A stretch of DNA of 64,000 nt from Lamellibrachia columna (Eukaryota; Annelida; Polychaeta; Sabellida; Siboglinidae). The position numbers and the translations under genes are program-made. The notes under the pieces are model-generated. The model saw only the letters and a list, made by a program, of their open reading frames with translations, made no database searches and was not told where the DNA came from. Positions 23,901 to 38,900 of the stretch are shown in pieces (the first letter of the stretch is position 1; every line of letters starts with the position of its first letter). Location: contig OY759266.1 of NCBI GenBank assembly GCA_963662155.1, positions 55,299,510 to 55,363,509 on the forward strand, given 5' to 3'.

Positions 23901-26900
23901 GAGCACCTAAACCGATCGACAGAGAAATCACACTGATTTCTACCACCACATCAAGATAATCTAATTTTATGTTTCTCCAAGCAATCTTGAAAGATAAGCT
24001 AACTGCTCTGCTAAAGCACTATCATTTGCATGGCGTTACTTCAAGGGTGCGTAAGCTGTCAAAGAAACTCCCTAAGAATGCACTCACCTTTGATGACACT
24101 TAACATGTTGTGACATTCATTGTGAATTATGCTGAGACACATACCATGTCATTACCTGGTCATGTACCAGGATATGCCAGGGACGACCTAAAGTTACTGC
24201 CTTCCAACTGTTCCAAGAAAATGGTGTATGATGGCTATGTTGGGGCTTGTAAAGTAGTGGGTAATCATGCATGTTCACTTGTGCTTTTTCGGCATTTGTG
24301 GAGACAGCTTTTGCCCTTCATATTTATCATGAAGCCCAGAACAGATTTGTGTTGGTTTTACCAGAACAATGTAACTATGATTTCAGATGAAGCAAAAAGT
24401 GAGGCGTTTTGTAAAGCAGAAGACCATTTAGCCACAGTGAACGGGAGTATTATAATGTCATATCATAATGTGTGTGCTCAGGCTAAGCATGATGAACGAG
24501 ATGTGGAGCAATTAGTGGCAAAAGAACTAGCCTCATTTGAAGGGTTAGGGCATTATTCGATGGACTTTGCTCAACATTTTCTTAGCAAATCATTGCAGCT
24601 GGGTCCCATTTATTGTAAGACGCCGAGGAAGTTTGGCATTTTTGGGGTAATGTGCAAGGCCATTCCTTGTCAGGTGAATTTTCTAATTGATGAATCTGTA
24701 CAATGTGGGAAAGGGGCCAATATTGTCATCAGTCTACTTCGTTACTTTTGTGAACACTGTGGAATAGGGGTAAAGCATGTGCATCTTCATGCAGACAACT
24801 GCAGTGGTCAGAATAAGAATACGTTCTTCTTGTGGTACTTGATGTGGAGATGTTTCACAGGTCGTCATGTTTTTTCCCAGTAGGCCACACCAAATTTAGT
24901 CCAGATTGGGCTTTTGGCTTACTTAAGAAAAAATACCATGTGTCAGAGGTGAACTGCCTGTCAGACATGTCTGAGGTTGTGCGAGCCAGCTGAAATGTTA
25001 ATGTGCCTCAGCATTGCGGCAACGAGCAGGGAGATGTGTTTGTACCAATTTACAATTTTTCATCTGTTTTGGCAAGATATTTCAAGAGGTTTTAAAAAAA
25101 TCTAAAAGTTTCACTATTTCAAGTTTACATCATCAACAACTGTTACACACAAACAGTTTAGAAACACAGAAGAATTTGAATGTGACCTGGCAAAGCAAAC
25201 AACAGGGCAACTAAAGTTAGATGAAATGCCAGAAGTAATTGTGCCCTCTGGTCTCTCACCTGAATGACAATGGTACTTGCATGATGAAATCAGGGAATTT
25301 GTGTCAGACTAGTGCCAAGATGTGGTAGCACCGCTACCCACAGTGGTCAAACCAAAGAAGAAGTGAGAAAGTCATGACAGGTTGTGTGCATTAATGGTGT
25401 TTGAAATGTAAATATGTTTATATAATTTTTTTTAGAATGGTAACTGTACATCATTATTGTATGTGTTTCAGTTGTGAAAAAAAATTGTACATTATTAATA
25501 ATATATGGGTGGCTCCCGTGCTAGCGACATTGCATGTCTTAACGGGAGTCTCCCAGACGTAATGATGTATTTTAGACATTATATGATTATCTGTACTTAA
25601 GGTCAAATAAAATAAATCTGAGTCTGTAAATATTTTGGAGTGTAACAACAAGTCATTGTAATGTATGTTCCACTGTGGCCACTGAGTCTAAGAAATACAC
25701 TGTTATAACATGACGGTTGAATACTGTGTAGAAACTGTAAGCAAAAGTGCCTACAACTTATGAATTAATAATACATGTTGTGCATAATAGTATATGTGAT
25801 CACAATGTTGTGTATAATAGTATATGTGAACACACATTTGCATATTGTTTCAGTTGTGATGTTTTGAATACACATTTCAACTTTGTATTTCATTGTTTTT
25901 TCTTTCTCAACTTTAAGGCTGATTTTCTCTGCTTTATTTGTCTTACCCCTGTAGTCTTAAAATATGTATAAATTCGCTATTATTTAAGCTGGAAACATAA
26001 TTTAAACACTTGTAATCACAGATAATAGTGCTTTCAGAAAATACTTGATGTCAAATTTGGCACTTAAGCCTGATTTCCACAGATCGCATCACATATATGT
26101 TTAATTTAAACCCAAGGAATGTTACAGAATGTAATGTAGCTTTTACACTGATTACGTAACATTCTGTTCTATTGTCATTGTCTTTATTGTTGTCATTGTC
26201 TTTATTGTTGTCATATAGATCGTTAGATTAAAATCACTCATTATTATATTTACTGTAGGACACTTCATAGTCCAGTTAAAGTGTTCATGGGGACTGGTCT
26301 CGCGCATTAATGTTTTGGGATGATCCCCGAGATGATGGTGTTTGTGACAGGTGGTGGCGTTGACCAATGAGCTGAGGGAAAAGGACCAGCAGTGTCAGGA
26401 TGCGGAGGCAGAATGCAACTCCTTCAAGGAGAAGTTCAAGGATTCGTTACTCGTGCATCAGCAGCAAGTGGATGAACTCTCAGAGAAACTGAGGCAGCTG
26501 CAGACTGAACACAAGCAGATGGTGGAACAGTGCTTGTCTCCCAAGGTACGTTCACGGGTCAGTCTAATTTAGACATTGGATACACAGTAGTTTTGGTAAG
26601 TCTAGTATAGATACACACAGTTGGGACCAGAGTTCACACAGATCCCCAAATGTTCTTGAATTTGGCTTTGTGACTCAAGTACCCTTAAATGTTCTTGAAT
26701 TCATGGCAGTATTCTTGAAAACATATTTTATGTGTTGCTACGTGAATGAGCCTATCAATTATTGCAGGTTTTTTTACATGTGGTAAATAGCTTCAATTAT
26801 TTTTAATAAGTTTTTAATTTGCTGTCGAGAATTTCCCAGAGAAGACCACTGCAAAGCTATAATTAAAAAAATCAGTGTGCACAGGAACCAATAAAATAAG

Positions 26901-29900
26901 CTGTTTCTCCGATGGTCTGGGAGGCAGCACCAGTGCATATGATGTTTATTTTATTTCATTTTCGTTGCAATTTGCTCGATTAATGATTGATGATCACCAC
27001 TGAGAGCAATTATAATGTGAGACATAAGTGGTTATTGGACGATAAATATAAAAATTGGGTCATGAAGGATCACAGTGACGATCAGAAGTTAGCACGATTC
27101 AAGGTGTATACTTATAGCAGCAAAATTCTGTGTATTGGATGTCATTTTGTGAATTCACAAAAATCTTAAGAAAGCCCAAGATCGATATTCTACATAACTA
27201 ACTTGTTATTTCATCGATTGAGTGCAAACAAATTGTTGGAAAAGTTGTTTTTAGTTAAATTTTTAATATGCTGTAAGTACCTTCAGCCACTCTGACTCCA
27301 AACACCTATTTGAGTACAGATGAGAAATGCTCTAGTTTCTACAATATTTAAAATAAACTATTATAGGTAAAATACAAAAAGGTGTCAGTTTGTTGCTGTC
27401 AATTAGCTTTTTTCATGTGCAACTGCATGTGCTGATAGATGTACAAGTGACACAAACAGTCTATTGAGTATTGGAAATTACATTTAATATTGTAAAAGTC
27501 GTTTCTGAAATAACATTCAGACACTTTGGAAAATGTTCTTGATAAAGTGTTGTTTTTCCCCAAAATGTTCTTGAATTTTACTTTGCTTTCTGTGTGAACC
27601 CTGGTTGACTAAAATGATGCAAACAGATAATGTAAGATATTTTTCCCAATTTCCATATTGTTCCCAGTTAATCCCTAAGCAAACAAAACTATTTCTTCCC
27701 AGTTTATTCCATGGTAATTAAATTAATTGTTCCCAGTTAATCAGTTAATCCTTATTTAAAAAACAGCCCATTTGGACATCAAGATCCAATATTCTGTGAA
27801 AGCTCCATCACAGCCAACTATGTAGAACTATGTAGATCGATTTGAACAAGTAGAACAGTTGAACAGATGTTGTCATGCTTGTTAGCATAACTCGCAACTG
27901 TGGTTTTCTTAGCTGATAGGCGCCATATTGTCTATTCCAGGTAATTCCTGTCACTGTTTCATTACAGGTAACAGGCAGTGGAATAAAACTATAAAATAAA
28001 TAATGTTTTAAAGGAAATCTACTAGAATTATTTTTTTACATGTTTTGTTCATGTTTTTTTTTATCTCTTAACAATGTCCCGATGACATGTTGTTGTCGCT
28101 GCTAGAAGCGGTTGTTTTTCCGGTTTATTTTGCTGTGGTCCAAGTTTTTACTGGCTCCAGAGATGTTTTTATGCGGGAGCTTGCTGTGAAGAGACACGTT
28201 GACGTCATGTGTGGCCAGAGATGAAGATGACAATCCAAGTGAGGTTAACTGACAATCCTGCTTTATGACATTTATTTTACTTTGACGATACTCTAACTTA
28301 CTAAAACAACTCTAATTTCAATCCTAAAGGATTTTGTTTATGCATTTTTACTTTTTGGGGACATGTTTTTTGTTTCCCTCACATAAGGTCTATGATAAGC
28401 AATTATAATTTGTTCACCAATATCATTTGGGTGATTTTTTAATGTATTACTATCCTATCAGTGTATATTATTTTATATCAGTGGCTTTTATTTTTGTCAG
28501 GTATTTTATTTGTCACTGAATGCAGTCCATGTTTTGTGATATCTGTTAATTAAGGTCAGCACTTATGTTAAATAACTGTTTAATATTTCCTCCAAAACAT
28601 CCCATCTGTGTGTCATATTGTCCTTATGTCCTTCCAACAGCTGTTTGATAAGCTTGATGGGTGCAAGCTGCCGCTGCCCCCAGGAAGACAACTCAAGTCT
28701 TTACTGTCCCACCGCACACCTGACCACCACCAGTCTGACCGCCGCCTAGCTGTCTGCTGTCTGCTTGACCACCAGTTAATCAAAAGCAAATCACTGACCA
28801 CGAATGCAACATCTGACACAAACAAGTTCACCAACAAGGTTTAACACTTTCAACTTGACAGATCTGCATGAGTGTTGATGAACTGATGCTTTTGAAATTG
28901 TAAATTTAGATTTTTTCATTTGATGGTTTCAGTTTAATTAATTTATCTATCAGTCTATTTATTTATAAAAATTCATAAAAAAACATGTTTTAAGGATTTG
29001 TAAATTGGTTGATATTTTTATGGTTGTAATGACTCGTTTTATGTATGTATTTATTTATGTTTTATTTCTTTATCTATTGTTTTGAATTGTATATTTGATC
29101 TTACGTTATAAAATCACACTACAAACGTGAAATAAAACTTTTACTTTTAGAAGTGGGCGGCGGAGCGTGACCAGCTACTTGCCACTATTGATGAACTGCG
29201 CAGCAAGCTGAGCAACATGACACAAAACAACAGTGAGCTGAACCAAGACAGCTTGCGGCTGAACCACAAGAACTCGTGCCTGACCAAGGCGAACAACTTG
29301 TTGGAATGTGCCAACATTCGGATGGAGTCGGAGATCACTCAGCTCATGCAGAAAGTCGACTCAAGCGAGGAAGGTCACGCCCAAACAGGCAGTCGGTCAA
29401 GATCTGAAGTCGAACTCAAATCTGTCAAGGTATTATGTCAGCAGATAGGTTGATTTATTGATTAGTTAATTTTTTGTTTTAGATAATATATTATTGACAT
29501 TTCATCAGAAATAAATGCTATTGGTTTTAATTTTTGAAATATTATTGTGTACCATAATTATGTGTGTTTAATGTCCAAGACTTTGAAACTATGCAATTAC
29601 GCAATGATGTTTTATTGTTCCATTTTTTATTACGTTGCTAACACAGGCCTTGACATTAAGCTTTTGTACCCAGTGGCCCGTCGGGCCAGTAGGTTTTAAA
29701 AGTTACTGGCCCCAAAAAAAATTTATTGATTAAAAAAACAATTTGTTTTACAATACATCGCATTACAAGTCGAAGGATGCGAGTTTGGCTGTTGTTTATT
29801 TAATTTCCCGATGGTGATTTACTTTCATGCTTTCAGTCAGTATTCTGTATGGCAGACAATGTTACTGCAGGAATTGTTTGAAAATCAGATGCCCTCTGTC

Positions 29901-32900
29901 GAAGCCGCAGCAGGTCGCGTTTTGAGAACGACGAGTGATGCCGCCGTGTGCGTATTGAGTTACAGCTAGTTATACTCGAAAATACAATGGGCAAACCGGG
30001 CATGACACTGTATATAACTGACTGTTACAATTGGGTTTATTTCTTTTGAATATAAACTTTTGGACTGAAGTACAAAGTTACTGTAAACTTAGCTATCTGC
30101 GCCCTAGTGGGTCCTGGAATGTATGTTAGGCACTGTGTGACACCTAGTGGACAGTATGTGAACTAGTCAGTTTATATGAAATCGGTACGTCGAAGGCGTA
30201 CATATACACATATACATATCGCGCAGAAGAAAATGCTGCGATATACCAATATTATACTGGTAACATAGCGCAACCCTAGTAAAATATAGGCGTCTGCAAT
30301 TCACAAAAAGTCCGCATGTCGTCGCTAGTAGCAGACTTTTTTGTGAGGCTCGTACATATCAAAACAAGATGGCAGCTATACGAAGCGACAATACCAAATC
30401 AGATGATGAAGATTGTGTGTAATTGTAGCGCCGGTGTCAATGGCAAGGACAAGCGATTGAAACGATGACCTGTGGCTGTAGTAATGGGATAAAAACCTGT
30501 GGCTGTACTAATGGGATAAAAACGATCTGAAACTATGTTGGGCCTCCGGGCCAATAAAATATGGAAACTTGTGACCCAAACTGGCCTGACAGCCCAAAAA
30601 AGTCGCCGGGCCAGCGTGCCAGTATTAATGTCGAGGCCTGTAACATTTACTGTGTACTTATTTTGTAACGAGGCGTCGTAGTAGATGTGTACATCGTTGA
30701 TGCTACCATGTGGTCTTATATGTCCGTGAATGTTCTTGCAGAACGTTTGTTCAGAATGCATTAGATTTACAGGGTTGTTGTGACGTGTGAGGTCTCCACA
30801 AAATGCTCTTCTGGCAGTGACTGTATGAGCACATTTGGTTGTTCTGCTTGCACTGCAGAGGTATGTATACAGCTGGCTGCTACACTTGAGTGCATCTGTT
30901 GCATCCAGGCCAAGTACAGACGTATGGTATGTGAGAACGCGAGTACGCTGGAACAGCAGAAAGAACTGACATCCAGGCTGCAACACGACTACAACCAGGC
31001 CCTTGAGAGGAACACACAGCTTCAGATTCAGCTGGTGGATGCACGGCGCAAACTTGAACTTGAAAAGCAGCGAGCCGCCAGCGAAAAGAAGAAACTTGAG
31101 TACCACATTAAAGATGTAGGCAACATTTCCTGTGTGGTTAACAAACCTGCAGATTGGGACAAATTACATGTTTAGTTTGGCAGTTTTTGCCACAATGTCA
31201 GTCGCATGCGAAATATGACCACACTAGCATCATGCAGCAGCACGCGATTAATGTGTTATAGAACTACTGTTGTTTTAATTGTGTTTAATGTGTTACAGAA
31301 CTACGATTGTTTTAATTGTGTAACCGTTCGCGGCGCTGTATTACAGCCTGACATCTTGGTAATTCAAAACTACATAGAAAACAATTATCAATATGACACC
31401 AAGGTATTATTATGAAAGCACAAAACTTTACCATAATTATTTAAGATAAATGTTTGTAAATATATTTATTACATATATAGTTATTATTGTTTGTCCTATA
31501 CATACACTGTGTCATGACATTGCTACATGATATATTTTTTATCCTGGAAAATAATCAACATTTCAAAGTACTAATAATGATGTATAGAGTTGCCTTCTAG
31601 TCCACTAACATTCTATAATATTTTGCAAAATAAATATCTGTTCAACTGTGCCTCTCCCACTTCTGAAACCTGCTTGTTCGTCTCTCAACTGGCTGTTAAC
31701 TCCATCTCTTATTCTGTCAATAAGTACTCTTGTTCGTCTCTCAACTGGCTGTTAACTCCATCTCTTATTCTGTCAATAAGTACTCTTGTTCGTCTCTCAA
31801 CTGGCTGTTAACTCCATCTCTTATTCTGTCAATAAGTACTCTTCTGAACACTTTACCAGGAACAGATGTCAATGTAATTCCTCTCCAATTCTCTGAATAA
31901 GTTTACAAGTGAAGTCTGCTTTTAATAATTCTGCTGTAATTTTGTCCTTGTCCCCTGCTTTCTCGTTTTTCATCTTCCTTAGCACTGTTCTAATTTCTGC
32001 TTTTGTTATTGGGTCAGTGCTGATTTCATTTACTGATTTCCTCAGTGTTCTTTCCATTGCTCCATTCTGGCCAATCCTTCCGTTAATAAATTTCCACATT
32101 TGTCTTTCACTGCATTTGTTGTCTTACGTTTATCATTACTGAGGGTTTTTGTAAGATTATACACTTCTTTCATTCTTCCATTACGTGCTGCTTCCTCTGC
32201 TTCCATGGCATGGTGGTCAACCCACTTCCTCTTGTCTTGTCTCATGCTCTTCTTCACTTCTTTGTCTTTACACCTATATTTATACATGTAATTCTGCTTA
32301 ATCCTGTCTGACTTTGTCTGCTCAATGTTGTTCTTTAGTCGTTTTCTCTCTACTAGCCCCCATGACTCCTTGCTTATCATGGTTTTTGCCCTTTCTTTTT
32401 GTACCCCAGCACTTCTTGAGCTGTTTCTTTGTTTCCTCAAAGTCTTGCCAGTGTTTCTCAACTTCCTTTTCGTCTGTTTCGTCGTACTCTTGTAATATAT
32501 CATATTTGTTGCGCAACTTCAGTGAGAATTGTGTTTTAATGGCTGGTTGCTGTAACTGAATTATATCAAATTTCTTTCTGATCGCCTTGTTCTTTTATTT
32601 TCTCTTTAATTTCAGCTTGATTTTTGATCGCACTAATTGGTGGTCGCTCGCAATGTCAGCTCCTCTCATGGCCCTAATGTCCATTACTGATGTCTGGTTT
32701 TGCCTGCTCACTAACACGTGGTCTATTTGATTCTTTTCCTGCCTCCTGAAGAAGTCCATGTCTGTTTATGTATCAGTTTATGTGGAAAAATGGTACCTGT
32801 TGCCACAAGGTTATTGAGTCCGCAGAAGTCAATGAGTCTTTCTCCGTTGTCATGTCTTTTATCTACACCATGGCTTCCTGTTATGAGTCTTTCTCCGTTG

Positions 32901-35900
32901 TCATGTCTTTTATCTACACCATGGCTTCCTATTATGTCTTCGTATTCTTTGTTGTCTTATCCAACTTTGGCATTTAAATCCCCCATTACTAAGAGTATGT
33001 CATGCTTATGAACACTGTCCACAACTGTCTGTAGCTGTTTGTAGAAAGTATCTTTGTCATTGGCTTCATTCGTTGATACATAGACTTGTATGATTGATAG
33101 CTTCACATATTTGTAGAAGAATCTAGCATAAATAATTCTATCGCTGATAGGTTTCCATTCCAGCAATGCTTGTTCTGCTTTCTTTGTCATCATTATTGCC
33201 ACTCCGTATCTGTATATGTTGTCTTTTCTCCCTGAAAAAATTACTCTCTCTCTCCGGCGTTCAACTTGACTTTTCCTTGCCCCATCCATGTGCATTCACT
33301 AATGTCCATGACATCTATTTTATATTTATCCATTTCTCTTGCAAGCTGGGCTGGTTTCCCTATAGAGTACAATGTTCTCACATTCCAACATCCTATGTTT
33401 ACATTAACTTTTGACTTGGTTAACGACGTTGTCAGCCTCCGAACTTCCGTTTGGCTTTGATCCGGAAGCGTCATACTGTCGACATATATGATGTCATCAT
33501 CCACTGGTATCTGAGCTGTCGCCTTCCTGTAACCATTTCCAGCACAAGCTGGCTTTTGAGATTCACTTATAATTTCCGTAACATCGTTTGAGTTGGGAGG
33601 GTTGTTGGTCCTCCGCGGTAGGTTTATTTTTGGGGTTTTCCTTCCCGTAGCCATAGCCTCGTTAGTCCAGCACAATGTACTGGTTAGCAGGGTGCACCAC
33701 AGGAAGGTGAAGTTGACTTGAGTGACTTTACGGTTTACACTCCAAAGAATTACTACACTTTGTGCAAATAGGTAAATGTTGACAATTGTGAACGGCCCCT
33801 TACTATTCACTTACTATTCACACGCTACACATGTGAACACCATAGAGCCTGATTCACAATGTGCTAAATGAGTCGAGGAGGGTGCTTTAACAGGTGTGTG
33901 TTTGTGCAGCTGAAGACTGAGATGTCGAGCGTGAAAGGGAAGGCGGTAGACACTGGCGTGCTGAAGGAGAAGATCAAGAGAGACTTCATGGAGAGGAGAA
34001 AGACCCTAGTCGCTGAGAGCCATTCACTGGCCAGCAAGTTGCAGGTGGTCACCCTGTCACGTGACCGCCTCCAGATCGACCTCGACCAAATGACCAGTCG
34101 TTGGAAGAGCCTTGAAAAGCAGGTGACCGTCGGGGAACCCTGTGTGGGCAAATGCATTTAAATACTTTCAAGTTATTTGTATTTGATTGTTGTTAAGGAA
34201 CAGTATTTGCATATAAATATGTCTCAACATATGTTTACTTTTAACATACTTTTCCTTGTATTTTGTTACATGCGTTTAGTGTGTTGTTAAGTTAAGTATA
34301 TTGGTCCAACTTACTACAAACTGGTATTTAAATTGCACGAACAAATGTTTAGGATTTATTGCTATCCATCTAGATTTATATAAGACGGCAAAGTGGACAG
34401 TCTGACATAAAATAGAAACCACATTATAAAACAGGAAGCTGTTATATAAAGCAAGTTAAAAAAAAATTGTATTTTGATTGTCTAGTGATTTAAACAAAGA
34501 TGTTGATGTATTAGGTTTGGTATAACTGTGTTCTACCATTTGCTATTGTTATAGCTCAGATCTATTTTGAATAGTTTGTAGTTAGAAATATTACACAAAG
34601 AGAAGAAACTGGCTGTTGCCACTGGCCCTCGCAGTTGTTTGTGCCAATGTCTGTGAAACTGACCCAACTGTCATCTATAGGGCACATATGTACACGTGTT
34701 TTGGATTTGAAAAAATATTAATAAAACATTTCAGATAAAACAAAACAACTGTGGAGTTTATAAAGATCTGTCTGAGAGAGTAACGTAGGTTGTCTGATAA
34801 CAGCTACAGTCGTCTTGTATTAGCAGCTGTTCGTTTACTTTACTACTCACATTTAGAATTAAGATATGTTTGTGCTCATGCCTAGTTTGTGTACTGTTGT
34901 GTTGGTGATGTATGTGTCGCATTGTATATTCATGTGTGTTTTTGTGTCTTCGTGGCATACTCAACAACGTGTTATGTGCTGCATCATATTTGGTAAGCAT
35001 CGATTCTCTTGTATTGTCTTGAAGAAACTGTATTTCTGTCTGTATTCAGCACATTTGTTTACATGTCCGTGTCTATATTGTATATTTGTGTATCAGCGTG
35101 ACGACGCATGCTCCGTTGTCCTGTACAGATATAATAAACCAAACAAAATGAAACTTTCCAAAAATAAACTGTTGATTGGTGTTCATTTTTATCTTTATAA
35201 GAAGACAGTATCTAGTAAATTAGTACATAACAATATTAATAAATCTGAAACGCTCAGTCAGGATGAAACTAATTGCATTACTGTCATTCTAAGATGACTT
35301 TCATAGGATGGTGCATGTCTTCCTTTGTTATGTTGAAGTTAATCTCCAAAGTAGAGATGCCAACAAAATCTTTGTGTTCCTCTGTAGTGTTCAAGGGCAA
35401 CTCTGAGCAGGATATGCTCCAAGGTTGTATGTGTGTGACAAGGTGAAGATAATTTTCATGGTTGATCTACTGATGGCAAGTTTAGATTTCCCTGTCGTTT
35501 TTAAGGTCAATGCCAAGGTCGAGATGCTTACGATGTTTGGCGAGAAGCTGCAACAGGCAGAGGGTGTCGCCAACGACCTTGAGTCAAAGTTTGAGATGAA
35601 GATGAAAACCGTTGGGGCTGAGCACGGGCGTGCTGATATTCTCAAGGCCAACCTCAAGAACACCCAGGTGTCGCTGCAAGACGTCACTCAAAAATACAAC
35701 GGTGAGTTGGACTGCAATCAGGCACCACTCTAGCAGATGAGTCCATAGTTTCTTTTAAATGCAAATTAGTCCTGTGCAAGAATTCATTTCGAAAAAATTG
35801 CTCCTGGGCAAGAATTAATCCTGTGCAAAACTTTGTTGCATGTTTATATTTCCCATTTATGGTGAGTGTGTATTTTTGTTTGATTGTCTGCAGCCCTCAA

Positions 35901-38900
35901 GATGCACTACGAGGCTGTTTGTAGGAAGTTGGGGGGAGGAGAAGATGGCCACATGTAAGTACAGCACACATCTCTTACTTCCCCTGGGCCTTCATTTCAC
36001 TTAAGTAAGATGAACATTAAAGATCCCTCCTCAATTCGATTTGTGCTTGTCTCATTCCAGACTCATTTCGTGAAGAATTTAACCTATCTAGTATTTACAC
36101 TGATGTATTAGCTCGTTTATATAAATTGTTTATTTTTATTTTGGTGAAATCATCAGACTATTAAATTTTTTTAACCAGAAGCTATTTACACAATACAGAT
36201 TTCAATATAAATGAACCCGTGATGGGCTAAATGAATTGAGGAAGGTTTTTTAACTGTTTTTCTGGCCCCTGTGGGAGGGTTGTTCTAGGGTTTGATGAAC
36301 AATCTTAAAATTGAACATTAAAAAAAAAATTATTCTATACTTTTGTGCAAGTACATAATTATTATGCATTCTGATTTTGAGTAGCAGTAGAGGCAAAGGT
36401 AAGTTCTTTTGATGTTAACTTCTTTAAAGTAAGTAAAGTTCTTTAATGCAATTAAGGTCTTTAAAGGTAAGTAGCAGTGATTTATAAGAATGATTCAATA
36501 AGTTGTCTATCTTTAAAATCAAAGCACATTAATCTGTACTTGGTCTAACTGTGACTGTTTGCGTGACAACTGGACCAGTTTACTTAAGGCGAAATAAAAG
36601 TCATGGTTTTGGGGTTATGCACCTAAGGGTTAATAGTAACTTTCAATCAAGAATGCCATGCTAGTGGTTTTCCCAGAATTTGTTTTAAAGTGGAAGATCC
36701 TGGTCAAATCTCAGTTTTTCTTGTGAGTGACATATTGACCAGGGCTCCGACGTTTGATGAATAAACGAACAATAAATGCCTACCAGTTCTTGGAAATTGG
36801 TGATTCTGTGACTTCTGCTTTGATGCGTTAAGTGCCTTGGATCCCGGGAGGCCTACCTCACATACTACCATAGACAATTGTTAAGGTAGTTGGGTCCGCT
36901 GTTATATGATTATCTTAAATTGAGTAGTTTCAGTAGAAGTTTTTAAGATAAATTAACAATTTCTTCACATGTTATTGAAATATTATATAATATTCCAGAT
37001 TAATAAAAAATTTAGTTTTTCATTTATTTGGTTATGACTTATGTTACAATATTTTAAAAACATTTTTGTATATGTGAAAAAATAACCACAGAATGCCAAA
37101 TTATGTCGTTTTGAGAAAATCCCCAAAGAAATTAATGACATGCATATAAGTGTGACGGTGTTACTGATAACTTTCAGGACAATTTTGATTAGCGTAAACG
37201 AATTACGTCTGCTACACCACCATGAATAAGTTAGCAAAAGTTGAATGACTTGAGTTGAGTGTATTTTTGACACAAACCCTTCACCAATCGTAATTAAAAA
37301 AATTAATGTTGCCTACACGTAAAACACATTTATAGGCTAATTTTCAGCGTTGCAAGTGTTGTGGTTTTTATAAAACATTGAATTAGGCAACGTTTCCTGG
37401 TTGTTGGTGATAACAGAAATGCCGTAAATTCTCTATTTGTAGCCGCGGCTTCAATTACAATAGTGTGTAGCCGAATTGATGATGATGACCGCAAAGTTGG
37501 GGTGCGGCTTTAAATACAGTAATTTGCCGAAAAAAAGCAAAAGTTGGCTCATTGGGTTGTCAGTAGTAACGGCTATTAGTACGAAAAATAGCGGTTTATA
37601 ATCAGTGTGACAGTGAAAAAACAAAGTCGGATGCATCAATAAAACATTGTATTACAATTGCCACTGGTGCATAACAAATAATTACATAAAACATAAAAAC
37701 CCGTGTCCGCAGTGTTCAAAAACTATGATCAAACATGTCAAATCATGTCATAGTTAAAATCCTTCAAAATCACTTTCGTCGTCGCTGTCGAAGAACGCTG
37801 CCGGTACCGGCATGGCGGCGTCATCCCACGTATCCGTGTCTGATTACGAGTCGTCAGCATCGCTGACCGTGGCCGCATGCACCGGCAAACATCTTCGAAC
37901 ATGATGTCGTCCGTTCCATTGTTGGAGATGCGGCACTTCTTGTAGCTGAATTTAATCATGGCAGATGGAATCGCACCCCACGCCTTCACGAGCCATTGTA
38001 CAAGAATCTCCTTGGCCGGCGCACGACGGCGGCCACCGGGAGTGAGCGCCGTGAATCATCCAGTGCTCCCACAAGTGTCGCATTTGCTGCTTGAATGGGC
38101 GATTGATGCTAACGTCAAGTGGCTGTACTGGCGGCGTCAGACCGCATGGGATTACAGCAACATTGATGTCGCGCATGGTTTCAGGTTTTGATGTTTTAAG
38201 CTGCGTTACTTTTATGAGGAGTTCCAAGCTTGCTGGCTTCGTCCGATTATCAAAGCAACACCACTACCAGTGCCTCGTTGGAGTGAATTACATTTACTCT
38301 GTTACAAGATACGGTGTTATAATCCCACGCACCTGGTATTCTATGCCAATTGCCCCGTTAACGCGTGCCAGTAAACTGTCTGTCAATCAGTAGTTCTGAG
38401 AATAACGGTCACGGCTTGCCGATTATGTAATGAACATGAATTGTCATTCCCTCGTTGGAGACAATTGCATTTACAACAGACTGTTTTATAATCCCTGAAA
38501 AGTTGTTTGAAGTCAGCAGTGCACAACCCCAGAAACAACTCGAGAGTAAATAAAAAATGTCCAGGCTTGTTGAATTGAATGCGCTAAACATTTGACCAAA
38601 TGCTTGTGAGTACCAGGGCAGTAGGCCAACAATGACACAACAACAACAGGAACTTTCCAAGAAATAAGTAAAACCACAACATCCGTTCTACCCAGCTGCA
38701 GCCGGCCGATCGAGACGTCCAGTTATTACATAGTTACCGGCTGTCACTCAAACACCTTTGAAGTTGAAACAGTTGGCACAACAACAGACAGACCCCGGGT
38801 AGTCTTTAATCTGCTACAATACATGCCACGTTATACATGGTTCTACATAAAACGTAATACAAACAAAACTGCTCAACATATTTGAATAATTTTAGCTTTA

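Noticed and set aside
30780..30908. Upstream extension of exon 9 via another acceptor at TTGCACTGCAG (about 30858)
   Set aside because: The reading from 30780 is Cys/Thr-rich and non-helical. The acceptor at 30908 leads directly into coiled coil in phase.
34866..35297. 143-aa ORF in intron 10
   Set aside because: Cys/Phe/Tyr-rich AT-biased translation, no domain, no homologous phrase recognised.
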